From: Saprospiraceae bacterium
GTDB lineage: Bacteria; Bacteroidota; Bacteroidia; Chitinophagales; Saprospiraceae
Assembly: GCA_020630435.1 (NCBI GenBank)
Contig: JAHDBJ010000029.1
Coordinates: 1 to 61,565, forward strand
DNA length: 61,565 bases
Direction: 5' to 3'
Shown here in pieces: positions 42,949 through 54,700 of the stretch. The first letter of the stretch is position 1. Each line of letters begins with the position of its first letter. The notes below the pieces were generated by a model. That model was not told the origin of the DNA. It did no database searches and saw only the letters and a list, made by a program, of their open reading frames with translations. A program made the position numbers and the translations under genes.

Positions 42949-45726
42949 ATGAGACTACTACTAATTTTTCTACTATTTCCTTCCTTTTTGTTAGGGCAAG
43001 ACAAACTACAATTAGATGATAATTTTGAAGTTAAAGGACAATTAGGAGGAAAAAGAAATGATATAATTACAGATATAATTTGTAATTATGATGGAGGAAT
43101 TACATTGGTTGGAATATCAGATAATTTACCTAGAAATAAAGATGGAACAATTAGGAAGAAGTCTAAAGAACTAATTTCCAACGATGAAGATATTTTATTC
43201 GCACTATTGGATGTTAGTGGGAATATTGAAAAATTAATTCCTATGGGTGGTTTGGGAAAACAAGGTGCAAATGCGGTTGTTCAAACCTTTGATGGGGGGT
43301 ATGCAATTGCGGGCTATAACGATGTTGAACATAACAGTGTAAAAGGAAAAAAAGATGCGTGGCTTATTAAAACAGATAAGGTAGGAAATGTATTATGGGA
43401 TAAAAGGTATGGCTCTGAAAAAGGGGATGGCACCTTTAAGGATATCATACAATTGGATGATGGAACTCTAGTCTTAATAGGTCATCGGGGAAAATATTTA
43501 TATTTTTTAAAAGTAGATCCTCTAAATGGAAATATATTATCCGAAAAGGAAATTTCCTTATCTGAAGATTATTATGATGTGGGAAATCAAATTATTTCAA
43601 TAAGTGATAAAGATTTCTTTGTAGTAGGCACACAACGAAACAAGTCAATGAATCCTGTAAAAGCTTTTTGGCTTAGATTAGATAAGGTTGGTAATAAACA
43701 GGGAGAAGCAACAATTTATAATAGTTCAACTGAAGGTATAGCCTCTGTAAAATACAAAGATAATCGAATTGCTGTTTTGTGTAATGATCTTGGAAAAAAA
43801 TACACACAAATTAATCTAATTATTGTAGATAATTATGGTAGGAGAATTGATGAACCAATAATACCATTTCGCTCAAAAGCAAGTAATGAAGGAAGATCTA
43901 TAATCAAAGGTTTAGATAATCAATTATATATAACAGGAGGGACTAAAGTTGGTGGTAAAACTCCAAGTCATATGAACAATGTTTTTTTAATGAGTATTGA
44001 TTCTAAAAAACAGGAAAGGTTGTCTGATAGATGGGGTGGGAATATGCATGATTTTGCAAACAATATAGTTCAATATGGAAATGGAAGTTTTTATCTGGCA
44101 GGAGAAACATATTCATGGCAAGGAGGTAGTGTTAAGAGCGACGGTAATTTATTGAAAATTAAATCTAATGAAGATCTAGCCAAAAATGAAGAGATAAGTT
44201 TAGACGCACTTGACTTTACCTACATTGATACAAATGATGACAATCAACTGGAACCAAATGAGCGAACTTATGTTCAATTTAAATTAGTGAATTCTAGTCA
44301 GTATAATGCCCTAGAAGTTAAGGCAAGTGTGACTCCTGTAAATGATATTGCTAAAAAAGTTGATTTTGAAAGTACACTAGATTATGGTTTTGTAAGACCT
44401 GGTGAATCTAAGATTGTTAGCATCCCTATATTAGGTGGAAAAAATATAGATAAAAAGGGTAAAGCAAAGTATAGTATACGTTTGAAAATTAAAAAAAGCG
44501 ATGACTACATAGAAAAGAATTTTGAATTTAATATTCGTCCTACTCCTTCCTCTCAATTAGAATTAATATCCCATGATTTACGTCCTAATAAAGGAGATTA
44601 TTTTAATAAAGACGAACCGATTAACTTATCAGTGATTTATAAAAATAAAGGTGAAGTCGCTTCTGAACAGGTACGATTTGTATTTAATTTTGAATATGAA
44701 GTTGAACTTTTATCAAAAACTAAGGAAATAAAATTTGATAGGATTGAACCAAATGAAGAAAAACAAATTGACTTTCAATTCAAAGTCTTGAAAACATATG
44801 AAGGAGATAAAGTAATTGTAAAAGTTGGTACTTATGTAAATAATGAATTCAAATATAAATTTGGTAAACGTATTCCTTTTTCTTTTAAAATTGGAAGTGA
44901 AAAGGTATCATCTATTGGAGGATTGCCAACAGAATACAGAACTGATGATAATGAAAATGATTTATATGCTTATGGTTTAGGAATCTGGAAGTATAGCAGT
45001 AATAAAAGTTTAAGTGATATCCCATTCATTAAAAAAGATTTAGAAAGTTTTAGAGCTATAGTGGAAAAACAAGACGGGTACAAAAATCCTATTTGTACTA
45101 ATGAAAAACAAGATAATGGTGATGCTGATAAAAGTAAAGTTGAATTAGGATTGCTTAAACTTAGTAAACGTAAAATTAGAAAAGAAGATGCTGTAATCGT
45201 TTATATAGCAAGTTATCTTCATTATGATAAAAAAGAACTTTTATTAAAATCTACTTATAATAATGGAGAGGATATTAGGCTTAAGGGTATTATATTTGGA
45301 ATTTTAAATTCTATACAAAATACTCAAACAGAAAATGTCATTTTGTTTTTAGATGCTTATGTTATAGAAAAAGATATCAATGGTTTTGTGGAAACTATAC
45401 CAGGAGATAATATTTGTGATATCTTATCTTCTACTATAAATAAAGAAACATCCCTTAATATTATTTGTTCTTGTCAAGGAAATGATCGGTATAATAATAA
45501 TTGGAAGAGGGGATTGTTTACTACAACCTTACTTAGTGCAGCTAATAATGAAGAGTTTAATCTTGATACTAACAAGGATGGATACATTAATGTAGCTGAA
45601 TATATGAGGCATGCGAAACAGCAATATAAGAATCATAATAGCACTATAAGTGGAAAAAGTGAGTATTTTCCTAAACTACACTACACAAAACATAGTGCTG
45701 CCCAAAATATATTTAAAGTGAATTAA
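42949..45726 (+). CDS. Secreted pseudo-caspase (catalytic residues lost), paralogue of the 3235 gene
   Basis: The protein has 925 residues with a signal peptide ending FLLGQ. It shares the architecture of the 3235 protein: propeller-like repeats (GGYAIAGYNDVEHNSVKGKK, DAWLIKTDKVGNVLWDKRYG) at about 25-410, then only two or three CARDB-like repeats, then a caspase fold from about 680. The catalytic His position reads ASYLHYD, with Tyr756 where copy 1 has the His of SSHGD. The Cys position reads LDAYVIE (Tyr804) where copy 1 has DACHSG. Pocket elements ICSCQG and NNWKRGLFTT are retained, as is an EF-hand-like loop DTNKDGYINVAE (873-884). The fold is therefore probably kept as a binding or regulatory module without protease activity. 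The gene lies 14 nt after the FISUMP ORF and 35 nt before the LRR giant. Confidence 0.85.
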   Translation: MRLLLIFLLFPSFLLGQDKLQLDDNFEVKGQLGGKRNDIITDIICNYDGGITLVGISDNLPRNKDGTIRKKSKELISNDEDILFALLDVSGNIEKLIPMGGLGKQGANAVVQTFDGGYAIAGYNDVEHNSVKGKKDAWLIKTDKVGNVLWDKRYGSEKGDGTFKDIIQLDDGTLVLIGHRGKYLYFLKVDPLNGNILSEKEISLSEDYYDVGNQIISISDKDFFVVGTQRNKSMNPVKAFWLRLDKVGNKQGEATIYNSSTEGIASVKYKDNRIAVLCNDLGKKYTQINLIIVDNYGRRIDEPIIPFRSKASNEGRSIIKGLDNQLYITGGTKVGGKTPSHMNNVFLMSIDSKKQERLSDRWGGNMHDFANNIVQYGNGSFYLAGETYSWQGGSVKSDGNLLKIKSNEDLAKNEEISLDALDFTYIDTNDDNQLEPNERTYVQFKLVNSSQYNALEVKASVTPVNDIAKKVDFESTLDYGFVRPGESKIVSIPILGGKNIDKKGKAKYSIRLKIKKSDDYIEKNFEFNIRPTPSSQLELISHDLRPNKGDYFNKDEPINLSVIYKNKGEVASEQVRFVFNFEYEVELLSKTKEIKFDRIEPNEEKQIDFQFKVLKTYEGDKVIVKVGTYVNNEFKYKFGKRIPFSFKIGSEKVSSIGGLPTEYRTDDNENDLYAYGLGIWKYSSNKSLSDIPFIKKDLESFRAIVEKQDGYKNPICTNEKQDNGDADKSKVELGLLKLSKRKIRKEDAVIVYIASYLHYDKKELLLKSTYNNGEDIRLKGIIFGILNSIQNTQTENVILFLDAYVIEKDINGFVETIPGDNICDILSSTINKETSLNIICSCQGNDRYNNNWKRGLFTTTLLSAANNEEFNLDTNKDGYINVAEYMRHAKQQYKNHNSTISGKSEYFPKLHYTKHSAAQNIFKVN

Positions 45727-45761
45727 GAGTAAAGACTTTATAAAAAACTAAGCCAATAATT

Positions 45762-48700
45762 ATGAGAATGTTACTTATATATTTTGAAGTTTTTTTTTCT
45801 GTTTTTTGGGGAATATATGTATTACCAAATGAAGACTCTTATCAAGGAAAAGATAAACAAGATGAAGTCATATGTTCTTGTAATCGAATGAGTGATTCCT
45901 TAGCTTTAGTAGAACTTTATAACAATACTTCTGGCAATGAATGGAGTTATATTAATGATACTTATGATAATAGAATTGAAGCAGGTTGGTATCCTATTCC
46001 TAATGCAGGTAATCCATGGGATTTTAATATGCCAATTGATCAATGGCATGGAGTTTCACTAAATGATGAAGGTTGTGTTGAACTATTAGTTCTGAATGAT
46101 AATGGTTTAGTAGGCCCGATGATTGATCTAAATTTGCCACAATTACAATTTCTTTATTGTGAAAATAATCAATTGACTAATTCGATTCCCGATTTTTCTA
46201 ATCTAATGAATTTACAACTTTTCGATTGTTCTAGGAATGATTTTGAACTACTATCCGATTTTTCTAATCTACCAGAATTGAAGTATTTCTATTGTTTGTC
46301 GAATGAATTAACTGGCTCTATTCCAGATTTTACAAACTCACCGAATCTACAATTTTTTTATTGTAATGGTAATCAATTGACTAATTCGATTCCAGATTTT
46401 TCTAATTTAATGAATTTGAAAGTCTTTGAATGCTCATCTAATGAATTAACAGGATCGATTCCAAATTTTTCGAATTTACCTAACCTTGAATCCTTTAATT
46501 GTACATTTAATCAAATAGGAGGATCATTACCTGATTTTCAAAATCTAGAAAAATTAAGATACTTTTCGTGCCATCAAAACCAAATAGGAGGTGCAATTCC
46601 AAATTTTTCCAATTTAGATAGTTTAGAATATTTTAGTTGTGCTGTTAATAACTTAACAGGATCATTACCTAATTTTTCAAACTTACTTAATTTGAAAAAT
46701 CTTGAGTGTTCAAGGAATAATATAACGGGATCGATTCCAGATTTTTCTAATTTACTCAATCTGCAATCTTTTAAATGTGCGAAAAATAACTTAACAGGAT
46801 CAATTCCAGACTTTACAAATTTGGAGACATTGAGTTTCTTTAAATGCGATAATAATAACCTTTCAGGAGGAATTCCAAATTTTTCGAATCTACCTAATCT
46901 TATATCTTTCTATTGTAATAACAATATATTGAATGAAGAAATTCCTGATTTAAGTAATCATTGTCCAAGTCTAGGTATTTTTAATCTAGAAAACAATCAG
47001 CTTTCCTTTGAGGATATTGTAATAAATTTTCAGGAGAATAGTAATCTTATAACTATAAATAGTAACAGTACAAATTCAATGATATATTATCCTCAAGATT
47101 CTGTTTTTGTAGATACAACATTGACTGTGAATAACGGAGATAATATACAGTTAGATATGGTATTTGATGAACTTATCTTAGACAATATATATACATGGTA
47201 TAAAGATGGTATGATCTATAAAACTGTAATTGGTAATAATGACTTTCAACTCAATAATGTTACTATAGATAGCTCAGGTATTTATCATTGTGTCATAACC
47301 AATGATAGAGCTCCTGAGTTAACTTTGTTTAGTCGTTCAATTACTATTGATGTTGTTAATAACGTTTGTGATCAAACAAGTGACTCACTTGTACTTGTTG
47401 CTTTATACAATGCAACAAATGGATCGAACTGGACAAATACTTGGGACTTAACTCAATCAATGGGTACTTGGTTTGGTGTTGAGTTGAATATAGATGGTTG
47501 TGTAACTTGTTTGGATTTGGATGGGAATGATAACTGTACACCTATTAATGCAGGTGGGAATAATCTTACAGGTACTATACCTATAGAGTTAGGACAGCTC
47601 AATAATTTACATTCACTTTATATCTCTTATAATCCTTTATCAGAAAATATTCCTCCTGAATTAGGGGAACTGAGTAACTTACAAAATCTTTTTCTTGTAG
47701 ATAATAATTTTACAGGGAGTATACCCATTGCATTAGGTGAACTAGATAATTTAGAAAATCTTAATCTTTCCAGAAATTCTTTATCTGGAAGTATCCCTCC
47801 AGAAATAGGACAACTTTCTAAGTTAAAAGTTCTTGATCTATATTTCAATTCATTAACAGGAAATATTCCCATAGAACTAGGACTTCTTAATAAGTTAGAA
47901 TATTTGAGTTTAAGCCTTAATTCTATTACAGGGAGTATACCTCCCGAATTAGGACAATTAGATAGTTTGAAATCTCTATTTATTGTTAGTAATCTTTTAA
48001 CAGGAAATATCCCCCCTGAGCTTGGACAGCTTAATAAATTAGAAGAACTTCAACTTAATAATAACTCTTTAACAGGGAGTATACCTCTAGAGTTAGGACA
48101 ACTGGGTATGTTAGAAAGACTTGGTTGCAATGAGAATTTATTAACAGGGAATATCCCTCCCGAATTAGGTCAACTAAACATGTTAAAAAGTCTCCATCTT
48201 CATAGTAATTCATTAACAGGCAATGTCCCTCCCGAATTAGGTCAACTAAGTGAACTAGAGTACCTCTATCTTAATAATAATTCATTATCAGGTACTATAC
48301 CTGCAGAGTTAGGGCAGCTTAATAGCTTATATTCTATCTATTTATTTAATAATTTATTGACAGGAGAAATCCCTTCAGAATTAGGGCAGCTTACAAATTT
48401 GTCTTCAATAAACTTTAAAGATAATGGTCTAAGTGGCTGCTTTCCATCAGAACTAGACGCACACTGTGGTATAAATTATGATTACTCTAATAATCCTCAA
48501 CTCCCTTGGCAAGGTAACTTCCTCAATTTTTGCGATGGGTTAGTGCAAACAGGTGCAAGCTGCGATGATGGTGATCTCAATACAATCGATGATATTATTC
48601 AAGCAGACTGTGTGTGCAGAGGTACAGATGTTAATAGCTGTCGTTATCAAGATTCGCTCGTATTAGTAGAGTTGTATGTTAGTACTGATAGTGCTAATTG

Positions 48701-51700
48701 GATAAATAAATGGGATTTGACTCAAGCAATGGATACTTGGTATGGAATAACAATAAATAATGATGGATGTGTGACTTGCTTAGATTTAGATGGAGCAACT
48801 AATTGTTCTAATAATACTAATGTAGGGAATGGATTAATGGGTAATATTCCATCTGAAATTGGTAACTTAAGCTATTTAGAATATCTTAATGTTACAAATA
48901 ATCAACTGACAGGAACTATTCCTATTGAACTATTGTATCTTGTCAATTTAAAACATCTTTATATTGACGATAATGAATTGACTGGAACCATTCCTATAGA
49001 AATAGATAATTTATCAAATTTACAATCACTTGCTCTTGATAATAATCAGTTGACAGGAAATATCCCTATTCAAATTGGTAACTTATCTTATTTAGAGGAA
49101 CTATATCTTGATAACAACCAATTGACAGGGAATATTCCAGAAGAAGTTGGCAACTTATCTAATTTAAGAGAGTTATATCTTTTCAATAATCAGTTGACAG
49201 GTAATATCCCAGAAGAAATTGGTAATTTAAATAATATAAATAAATTTTACTTATTTAATAATGCACTTGAAGGCTGTTTTTCAGATTCATTAACAAATAT
49301 CTGTTCTTTAGGATTTACCGATTCTTCTTTTTTTTATTTGCATGGGTATAATCTCACAAATAATCCACTTCTTCCTTGGGAAGGTAATTTCCAAAACTTC
49401 TGTGACGATCTCCCTCAAATAGGGGCAAATTGCGATGATGGAGACCCTAATACAATTGGTGATGTCATTCAAGATAATTGTACATGTAGTGGTGAATTAA
49501 TTACTAATACTTGTAACTATCAAGATTCACTTGTTTTAGTAGAGTTATACAATGCGACTAATGGTGTTAATTGGACTGATAATACCAATTGGCTAGTTCC
49601 AGGACAGCCAATTGGAACTTGGTTTGGAGTGACAACTAATGCTGATGGTTGTGTTATTATCCTAGGGCTTAATAACAATTCTTTGGATGGAAGTATTCCG
49701 CCAGAAATAGGAGAACTTATTAATTTATCTCAACTTTATCTGAATAGCAATTCTTTGGAAGGAAGTATTCCTTCTGAATTAGGGCAATTAAGTGGTCTAG
49801 CTTTTTTATATTTAAATAATAATTTTTTGATGGGGAATATTCCTTCTGAATTAGGACAACTTGGTAACTTGATATGGCTGCAATTGGATAATAACGAATT
49901 AAGTGGTTGTTTCCCTCAAGAATTAATAGAACACTGTGGTATTATGTTTGAAGCAGAGTTTTATTATAATACTGCTCTCCCGTGGCAAGGAGACTTCCGC
50001 AATTTTTGTGATGGTCTTCCTCAAATTGGAGTAAATTGTGATGATGGAGACCCCAATACAATTGATGATATTATTCAAAATGATTGTGTTTGTAGAGGAA
50101 CAGATATAAATAGTTGTAGTTATCAAGACTCCCTTGTTTTGGTTGAGTTATACAATACTAACAATGGTACTAACTGGACAAATAGTCTTAACTGGCTAGT
50201 GCCAAGCCAACCAATAAGTACATGGTACGGAGTAATGACTAATACTGAAGGCTGTGTGGCAGAACTTAACTTATCGGATAATTTATTATCTGGGAGTATT
50301 ACTAGTGAAATTGGAAACCTAAATAACTTGACATATCTTGATCTGTCTCAAAATGCTATTGGGATTTTACCGCCTGAGCTAGGAAATTTGAGTAATTTAG
50401 TGCACCTTAATTTATCCTTCAATTTTATTGGGATTATACCACCTGAGCTGGGTAATTTGAGTAATTTAGAATATCTTAACTTCGCTGGAAATTCTTTGTT
50501 TTGGGAGGCCAATCTTAATCTGTCTGATTTAGAAAACCTCAATAAATTAACTTACTTAAATCTAGCTGCCAATAATACAGGGGGGGATATTCTATCTGAA
50601 TTGGTGAATTTTAGCAATTTGACCCATCTTATCTTATCTTCCAATATTTTATCAGGGAATATTCCACCCGAATTAGCAAATCTTAGTAATTTGACAGTAT
50701 TGCATTTAGATGATAATTATCTAACTGGAACGATACCACCAGAATTAGGAAACCTTGGTAACTTAACATCCCTTTTGCTAGACATCAATTTTTTATCAGG
50801 TACGATTCCCTTTGAATTAGGGAATCTTAATAATTTGACCCAACTTCATCTTTTCGGCAATTCATTGACAGGAACTATTCCTCCAGAATTAGGAAACCTT
50901 AATAGTTTGACAAGTATTTATTTGGACGATAATCAACTTGAGGGTTGTTTTCCTAACGAACTAAATATTTTTTGTTCACTAGGTTTTAGTACTGATTTCA
51001 ATTCAGATGGATATAATTTTTTCGATAATCCTGCTCTCCCTTTAGGGGGTGATTTCGAAAGCTACTGTGACAATGTTTCTCAAATAGCAGTAAGCTGTGA
51101 TGATGGAGACCCAAATACAATTAATGATATAATTCAAATGGACTGCATTTGCATGGGGGTAGATCCAAATAGTTGTCGTTACCAAGATTCTCTTGTTTTG
51201 GTTGAATTGTATTATAGTACTAATGGTGACAATTGGACAAATAATAATAACTGGTTAGTATTTGGACAGCCTTTAGATACATGGTATGGCATTGAGACAG
51301 ATGCAGAAGGCTGTGTGACTTGTATTGATTTAGATGGGAGTGGCCAATGCATTGTAACAACTAATTCTAGTGGAAATAACCTTATAGGAAATATTCCACC
51401 AGAATTAGGACAGCTTACAAGACTAGAAGATCTAATTTTTGCTTATAATTCATTATCAGGTAGTATACCACCTGAGTTAGGATTACTAGATAATCTTTCT
51501 CGACTTGATCTACGATCAAATTCTTTAACAGGAGAGATACCTATTGAATTATCACAGCTAAATAATTTATCAATTTTAATTCTATCATCAAATTTTTTAT
51601 CAGGTGGTATTCCATCAGAGTTAAGTCAACTAAGTAATTTATCTGTTCTTTCATTGTTTTCTAATTCACTCACGGATACAATTCCTAAAGAAATAGGGGA

Positions 51701-54700
51701 ACTAAATAACTTGACATCACTATCACTATATTCTAATTCATTGTCAGGTAAAATCCCTCCTGAGTTAGGTCAGCTTACAGGTTTGAATTCCTTAGATTTA
51801 AATTTTAATTTATTAACAGGTAATATACCGCCAGAATTAGGGCAGCTTAATATCTTACAAAGATTAAGACTTAATGGTAATCAACTTAGTGGTTGTTTTC
51901 CAGCAGAACTAGAAATTCATTGTGATATTCAGTACAATTTTTATAATAACCCTATGCTTCCCTGGCAAGGCAACTTCCTAAATTTTTGTAATGGGATGTC
52001 ACAAATAGGAGCAAGCTGTGATGATGAAAATGATACAACGATAAACGATATCATCCAAAATGATTGTTCATGTAGAGGCATAAATGAATGTGTCATTAAT
52101 GACTCAATAGCACTCGTTTCTTTATATAATGCTACCAATGGTCCAATTTGGACAACTCCTTGGGATTTAACTGAACCTATGTCTACATGGTCAGGAGTTT
52201 ACCAAAATACAGAGGGTTGTGTTGATTCGCTTATTCTTGGAAGTCGAAATCTAGATGGAAACCTTCCAGATTTAGATTTACCAAATCTTATTTTTTTTAG
52301 ATGTACAGATAATGAATTGACAGGCAGCATCCCTGATTTTAGTTATTTAGTTGATCTAACATATTTTGATTGTAGTGTAAATGATCTTACTGGTGAAATC
52401 CCAAATTTCAGTAGTTTAGAAAATTTAGAATACTTTTATTGTGTCAATAATAAATTAAGTGGATCAATTCCAGATTTTAGTAGTCTACCAAACCTAAAAG
52501 ACTTTAATTGTCGTGTAAATGAATTAGAGGGAGAAATACCAAACTTCACAAATATACCCAATCTTTTAAAACTTCAATGTGGTCGTAATCAACTTACTGG
52601 AGAAATACCAGATTTTAGCAATTTAAATGAATTAACAATTTTAGACTGTACATATAATAATTTAGAAGGAACGATACCTACGTTTAGTAATTTACCAAAC
52701 TTAGAGCAATTTCAAATTCATAATAATGAATTGACTGAAGTTATTCCTGACTTAAGTCTTAGTTGTCCTCTTTTAATCTCATTTTATTTTGAAAACAATA
52801 AACTAACATTCGAAGATATATTGCCAAATATTGATGCTAATGAATTACTCACGACAATAAATGATGCACCTTTTGCTGGTGATTCGGTAAGGTATAATCC
52901 TCAAAGTTTAGTTTATGTAGATACTACAGTAATGATAACTAGCGGAGAAAGTATAGGGCTAGACATGGGCTTCGATGAATTTATTTCAAATAACGTATAC
53001 ACATGGTATAAAGATGGAGAATATAATAAAACAGTTATTGGAAATAATGATTTTACTTTATCTGGTGTAACTCCTGATAGTTCGGGTGTTTATAACTGTA
53101 TAGTAACTAATGTTGGGGCTCCAGATTTGGTCTTACAAAGTCGTAATATAGAAGTTGTTATAGAGTGCATTGGTCAATCCATTTTACTTGAAGAAACGAC
53201 TTGCTCCACTCAACCTTATTTCTTTGATGGGAATTTGATTGATACAACGGGTAGTTATTTTGATACACTTTCTACTTTATATGGATGTGATAGTATTATT
53301 CAACTTGATTTAACTGTAATACCTCTTATTGCTACTAATTTAGTTGAGACTGTTTGTGAAGGAGAGAATTTTATTATTGGGAATACAGCATATAATACTA
53401 ATGGCTTTCATAGTCTAACATTAATGAGTGATCTTAACTGTGATAGTATCGTTAATTTAGATTTAACAGTAATTCCTTCTAGTACATTTACTTTTTCTGA
53501 TACCTTTTGTGAAGGAGAATCTTATTCGATTATAGACACTTTAATAACGGATGGAGGTACTTATACATTTGTGTTAGAAGATGAAAATTATTTAGGTTGT
53601 GATAGCATTATTACTTTATCACTATCTATGAATACAAATTCTAGCGTGGTTATAAATGATGAGTTTTGTAATGGAGAAACATATTATATTGCCGATACTT
53701 CTTTTAGTGAAGCAGGACAACATACAATTCTTTTAGAGAACGCTAGTAGTTTATTTTGCGATAGTATAATAATATTGAATTTGATTGGAAATGATAGTGA
53801 TGCTTTTTCAATCGATACTTTAGTTTGTGAAGGCGAAAACATTGTTGTTGGTACAAGTATATACTCTGAAACAGGTGATTATTTAGATTCATTAGTAAAT
53901 ATGAATGGTTGCGATAGTATAGTCCAACTGACATTGGAAGTTATTCCTTCAAGTATTACTTATATAGATACCTTAATTTGTGAAGGCGATACTATTTTTA
54001 TAAATGATTTACCCTTTTTTAATGAAACAACATTAGAAGAAATTACACTTAGTACTTTATCACCAGGTAATTGTGATAGCACGATAGTATTATCTATAAA
54101 TATTTTGGACGAAGTAGCAATAGTTGGTGATGATATGGTGGTTTGTAATGAAGATATAGAATTAAATGCTAACAACGTAGCAAGTACTATTGGGGAGTGG
54201 TCTAGTTCAAGTAATGCTGTAATTATAGAGCCAGAAATGAGCATAACTACAATGATGGAATTAGATACAGGCTTAAATGTTTTTATATGGACATTAACTT
54301 CAGAAGTTTGTCCAAATTATTATAGTTCAGATACAATCGAAGTGGTCTTCGATGCTCTTCCTCCTATTGCAATAGAAGATAATGCATTTACAGAAGCCAA
54401 TATTCCGCTAGAAAATTTTGATCTTTTATTAAATGATCTTATTGATAATTGGGAAGGATTAGAGTTTCATATTATAGAAGAAACAGCTAACGGTACTATT
54501 TCTATCCATAATTCTAGAAAAATAACTTATACGCCCAATGATGGCTTTACAGGAATAGATAGTCTAAGATATCAAATATGTAACCCTGCTTGTGATCTTT
54601 GTTCTGAAGCGAATGCTTTCATAATTATACGATCATTGTCAGATGAAATGAATACTGCTATATCTCCTAATGGAGATGGTAAAAATGATTTTTTTGAAAT

